Assembly (NCBI GenBank): GCA_016787665.1
Contig: JAEUUC010000008.1
Coordinates: 1-64,000, forward strand
Source: Cyclobacteriaceae bacterium
Lineage (GTDB): Bacteria > Bacteroidota > Bacteroidia > Cytophagales > Cyclobacteriaceae
Direction of reading: 5' to 3'
Length of the DNA stretch: 64,000 bases
Part shown: positions 61,366-64,000 of the stretch, one piece after another
Layout of the letters: each line of letters begins with the position of its first letter
Numbering within the stretch: the stretch's first letter is position 1
Notes under the pieces: model-generated
What the model saw: only the letters and a program-made list of their open reading frames with translations
Database searches by the model: none
Told to the model about the DNA's origin: nothing
Translations under genes and position numbers: made by a program

Positions 61366-61929
61366 TCATCGGGCGGGGTGGGGGTTCTGTACCAGGAAGT
61401 CCCGGATCAATTCACTCACTTCCGAGATCAGATTGCGCAGGAATGCCTCATTCAGGTTCTCTTCGGTAATCCGGGAGTAAAACATATCACGTGCCTGACC
61501 AAAAAAACGACTCGCCAACTCGCGCTGATTCTCCAGACCTACGTGGGGGGCAAACACGCGCACGACAACCGGATCAACCATGGCGTTCAGTTCCTGGTAC
61601 AGCAGGTGATAGCGTTCTTCGTGGCGGAACCGGACCAACTGCATATGAAACAGCACGGTGGGTTTGCTTGACAGTAACACGTTGTAAAAATCCGGATCGA
61701 AGCTACGGGCCTGCCTGAACTTCTCGGTGAATTCCTCCCCGTTGGTCCGATGCATCTGAAGCAAGTCGTCAATAAAAGTGTCCAGGTCGCCAAAGTAATG
61801 GTAGAACCCCGATTTGTTCAATCCCAGCATCCGGGCCATTCGCTCCACTTGCAAACCTTCCGGGCCTTCCTGACCGAACAACTGATAACCGGTTCCGAGC
61901 CATTTGTAAAATGCTTCTGCTTTTCTCAT
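61366..61929 (-). CDS. TetR-family transcriptional regulator (copy 3)
   Basis: The 187-residue protein starts MRKAEAFYKW, with W at residue 10 as in copies 1 and 2; an in-frame start at 61953 adds 8 residues and cannot be excluded. The recognition region reads RMLGLNKSGFYHYFGDLDTF. It lies 139 bp upstream of the carbonic anhydrase gene on the same strand and may regulate it. The three copies share LNKSG(F/Y)(Y/H)YFG and the W-centred first helix, so they are duplicates within one subfamily. Confidence 0.9.
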   Translation of the reverse strand: MRKAEAFYKWLGTGYQLFGQEGPEGLQVERMARMLGLNKSGFYHYFGDLDTFIDDLLQMHRTNGEEFTEKFRQARSFDPDFYNVLLSSKPTVLFHMQLVRFRHEERYHLLYQELNAMVDPVVVRVFAPHVGLENQRELASRFFGQARDMFYSRITEENLNEAFLRNLISEVSELIRDFLVQNPHPAR

Positions 61930-62184
61930 GAGTTGAGGGGTACTTCTATGCAACGCACAGGGTGAGTAGAGGCAAAATGGCTTATGTGTAAAAATACACA
62001 GCTCCTCGTCAATGGCAGGCGGTCTGCCTCGTCACGCACAACAAATAGACGCATAGCTGCTTCGAGTTGGTAAAGATAGCTCTTTTGAGTAAAAATGGCT
62101 GGATTTAGCATTTCCTTTTTTTGACACGCTGTATTTTCGAATATGCAAGTCATTGTATAATTTTTCCGCATCATTTCCTCCACA

Positions 62185-62619
62185 ATGGAACCCCAGCCAC
62201 TCAATCCCCCTGCTGACGTCAGCAATGTTGCCGCTGCGGAGAAGAAGAAAAAGATCAGCAAACAGGAATTAAGTGTTGACCGAGCCCGGCTGGCGCAGGA
62301 GCGCGCCTTGCTGGCGTGGGTTCGCACGGCCACTACGTTGATGACGTTCGGCTTTGCCCTCTTTAAGTTTTTAGAAGCGCAGTTGGCCGAGAACCATCGG
62401 CAACCCCTGCTCGGATTTATCACGCCCCGGGTCATTGGGCTTACCTTGCTGTTATCCGGGTTTGTTGGCCTTGCGCTATCGGTATACCGGCATATTCGCG
62501 TGATGAAACTGCTTGACCAATATTCCAAGACCAAGTTCTTTACACCAGCCCTGCTGTTGGCCTATCTCATCATGGTGTTGATTGCGTTGCTGGTCATCGG
62601 TTCATTGCCGTATAATTGA
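62185..62619 (+). CDS. DUF202 (YidH-like) membrane protein
   Basis: The 144-residue protein has a Pro/Lys-rich start and the DUF202 motif LSVDRARLAQERALLAWVRTATTLMTFGFALFKF (about 33-66) followed by two more helices (about 90-108 and 122-140). The family, including YidH and YidG, has three helices and unknown function in bacteria. It is a single gene. The upstream gap (61954-62184) has only a weak TAATTTTT box and no gene. Confidence 0.9.
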   Translation: MEPQPLNPPADVSNVAAAEKKKKISKQELSVDRARLAQERALLAWVRTATTLMTFGFALFKFLEAQLAENHRQPLLGFITPRVIGLTLLLSGFVGLALSVYRHIRVMKLLDQYSKTKFFTPALLLAYLIMVLIALLVIGSLPYN

Positions 62620-62669
62620 TTCCTGAACAAGGGGCAACCAAACCGAATGTTACTGAAACTGAAGATCCT

Positions 62670-64000
62670 CTAGTTTCGAAAGAAGCCAAATCGTGCCAGA
62701 AGGGGTGCATACTGGGGATTGCTCGGGTCTTGTTCGAAAATGATGCGTGCATGCGTGCGCGCCATATCTACCTTGTTTTGCTGAAGGTATAAAGTCGCGA
62801 GGGCATAGTTGATGTTGACGGCATCGGGCTGAAGGGCATACCCCTTGCGCCAGGTGGCCTCGGCCTGCACCACTTGGTTCATTTGCTGAAGAAGAAGCCC
62901 ATAGTTGTAATAAACATCCGGGTTACGGGTACCCAGTTTAACCGCAGCAGCAAAACTTTCGGCCGCGCGGTCTGGGTTACCCATTTCATAGTGGAGCAAT
63001 CCGAGATTGTAATAAATGCGATCGTTTTTGGCATCCACGGCCAGGGCATCGGTAAGTACGCGCAGTGCCTCGTCATTTTTTCCGGCCTGACTGTAGGCTG
63101 CCGAAAGATTCAGCCGGGCATAATTCATCAGACTGTCTTTTTTCAGGCCGCGCACATAATGAATAATGGCATTCAGGTGATCGTTGTCCTGCATTTCGAA
63201 ATCAGCCAGCATCACATTGCCCACGGCAAAGTCGGTTTGATAATTCAGGTACTGCCGGTTCTCCGCATCGGCCTTCCGGTAGCTGGCCTGGTGGGGTGCC
63301 GGCACGCGGGCAATGCCATAGGGGTGAAATAAGTCGGCCGCTGCGATGCGCACAGCCCGCACACGATCGGCCAGCAGCGGTGCAGCTGCCGATTGCCAAA
63401 CGTCAGGTGGGAAACTTTCCAACGCTCGTAATGCATTATACCGTACGATTGCTTTCGCATCGGCCAGTGCCCGGAGCAATCCGACCGCGCTGGTCGCAGT
63501 AGGCAGGCTGCCCAGGTAATGCGCGGCTGTTGCGCGGGCGATGGCCGGCTGGGTCGTGTCGGCCAGCAATTTGCGCAAGTGAGGCTCGCTGTTCTCGTTT
63601 AATTGACTGCCTGGCAGCAGGTCGTCTGAAAAATGGTAGGCCCGGGAGGGGCCATACCACTGCGCAAGGGTAGTGGCGGCCCATTGATTTGATTTTTTGG
63701 TGTGACAACCTGTGCACGTATTGGGCGTTCCAAATTTTACGGATTGATCGGGGCGGGGAATCCGAAAGCTATGATCTCTGCGATGATCGTTCCCCATATA
63801 GGTCTTCACCGGCATGTGGCAACTGATGCACTGGGCGCCTTCGGTGTTCACCGCATGGAAGTGATGTTCGCGGCTGTTGTAACGGGGTTCGTGGCAGCTC
63901 ATGCACAAGGTGTTGCCGGTGGCAAGCAAACTTCCCGAATGCGGATTATGGCAGTTGCTGCATCGCACCTCGCGGTGGAACATTTTACTTTGCGCAAACG
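62670..64000 (-). CDS. Multihaem cytochrome c / HEAT / TPR protein, partial (N-terminus off right edge)
   Basis: The frame stays open upstream of the ATG at 63983 to the right edge (FAQSKMFHREVRC), so the gene starts outside the window. Four CxxCH sites are visible: CSNCH, CMSCH, CISCH and CTGCH, within the first 100 codons seen. Next are HEAT-like repeats (about 120-240) and five or so TPR units (about 260-430, AIIHYVRGL, NLGLLHYEMGNPDRAAESFAAAVKL). This order is typical of exported nitrite/tetrathionate-type cytochrome relatives of the doubled-CXXCH group, but the role is unknown. Confidence 0.85.
   Translation of the reverse strand, partial: FAQSKMFHREVRCSNCHNPHSGSLLATGNTLCMSCHEPRYNSREHHFHAVNTEGAQCISCHMPVKTYMGNDHRRDHSFRIPRPDQSVKFGTPNTCTGCHTKKSNQWAATTLAQWYGPSRAYHFSDDLLPGSQLNENSEPHLRKLLADTTQPAIARATAAHYLGSLPTATSAVGLLRALADAKAIVRYNALRALESFPPDVWQSAAAPLLADRVRAVRIAAADLFHPYGIARVPAPHQASYRKADAENRQYLNYQTDFAVGNVMLADFEMQDNDHLNAIIHYVRGLKKDSLMNYARLNLSAAYSQAGKNDEALRVLTDALAVDAKNDRIYYNLGLLHYEMGNPDRAAESFAAAVKLGTRNPDVYYNYGLLLQQMNQVVQAEATWRKGYALQPDAVNINYALATLYLQQNKVDMARTHARIIFEQDPSNPQYAPLLARFGFFRN

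Overview
The window looks like chromosomal DNA of a Bacteroidetes bacterium, most likely order Cytophagales (a Chryseolinea/Ohtaekwangia-type organism is my guess from base composition near 50% G+C and gene content; no marker gene proves it). Supporting signs are the many signal-peptide outer-membrane beta-barrels and lipoproteins, Bacteroidetes-type -7 promoter boxes (TAnnTTTG), few Shine-Dalgarno sequences, and families typical of the phylum (DUF4403, DUF2490, DUF4136). No rRNA, tRNA, CRISPR, phage or insertion sequence was recognised.

Layout. 1-1852: 5' part of a large repetitive surface protein, cut by the left edge. 2182-12533: a complete group-1, O2-tolerant-type [NiFe] hydrogenase locus. 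The maturation genes (small His-rich membrane protein, hypA, hypB, hypF, hypC, hypD, hypE) run leftward and the structural genes (small subunit, large subunit, cytochrome b, maturation protease) run rightward from a shared 176-bp divergent control region. 12608-25765: secreted proteins, beta-barrels, a CPA1 antiporter paired with an Omp85-type barrel, an AI-2E-family permease, and DUF4403 and DUF2490 proteins. 25885-26171: a decayed porin fragment and a long perfect stem-loop.

26191-34131: the most distinctive block. In transcription order it holds a small ABM-domain protein, a DcuA/DcuB-type C4-dicarboxylate transporter, an exported L-asparaginase, an aspartate ammonia-lyase that itself carries a signal peptide, and a porin. 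A membrane-embedded sigma-54 activator lies directly upstream. Together they could turn asparagine into aspartate and then fumarate outside the cytoplasm and move the acids across the inner membrane. A -24/-12-like element and a palindrome precede this operon, and a near-identical pair with similar spacing precedes the TetR gene beside the RND pump (44.7-44.9 kb), hinting at one regulatory circuit.

34289-44720: a VIT/CCC1-like and Ca2+/H+ exchanger operon, a DUF1704 (QEGLA) protein, and a full RND tripartite efflux operon with a convergent, overlapping TetR gene. 44972-51769: beta-barrels, two DUF4136 proteins and a CPA2 antiporter. 51840-58469: two paralogous lipoprotein arylsulfatases with barrel genes between them. 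58586-61929: two further TetR paralogues around an alpha-carbonic anhydrase lipoprotein and a DcaP-like porin. The right end has a DUF202 membrane protein and a multihaem cytochrome c/TPR protein cut by the edge.

Taken together the genes suggest a bacterium able to oxidise H2 into the quinone pool, possibly using fumarate made from amino acids, with extensive envelope transport and sulfate-ester scavenging.
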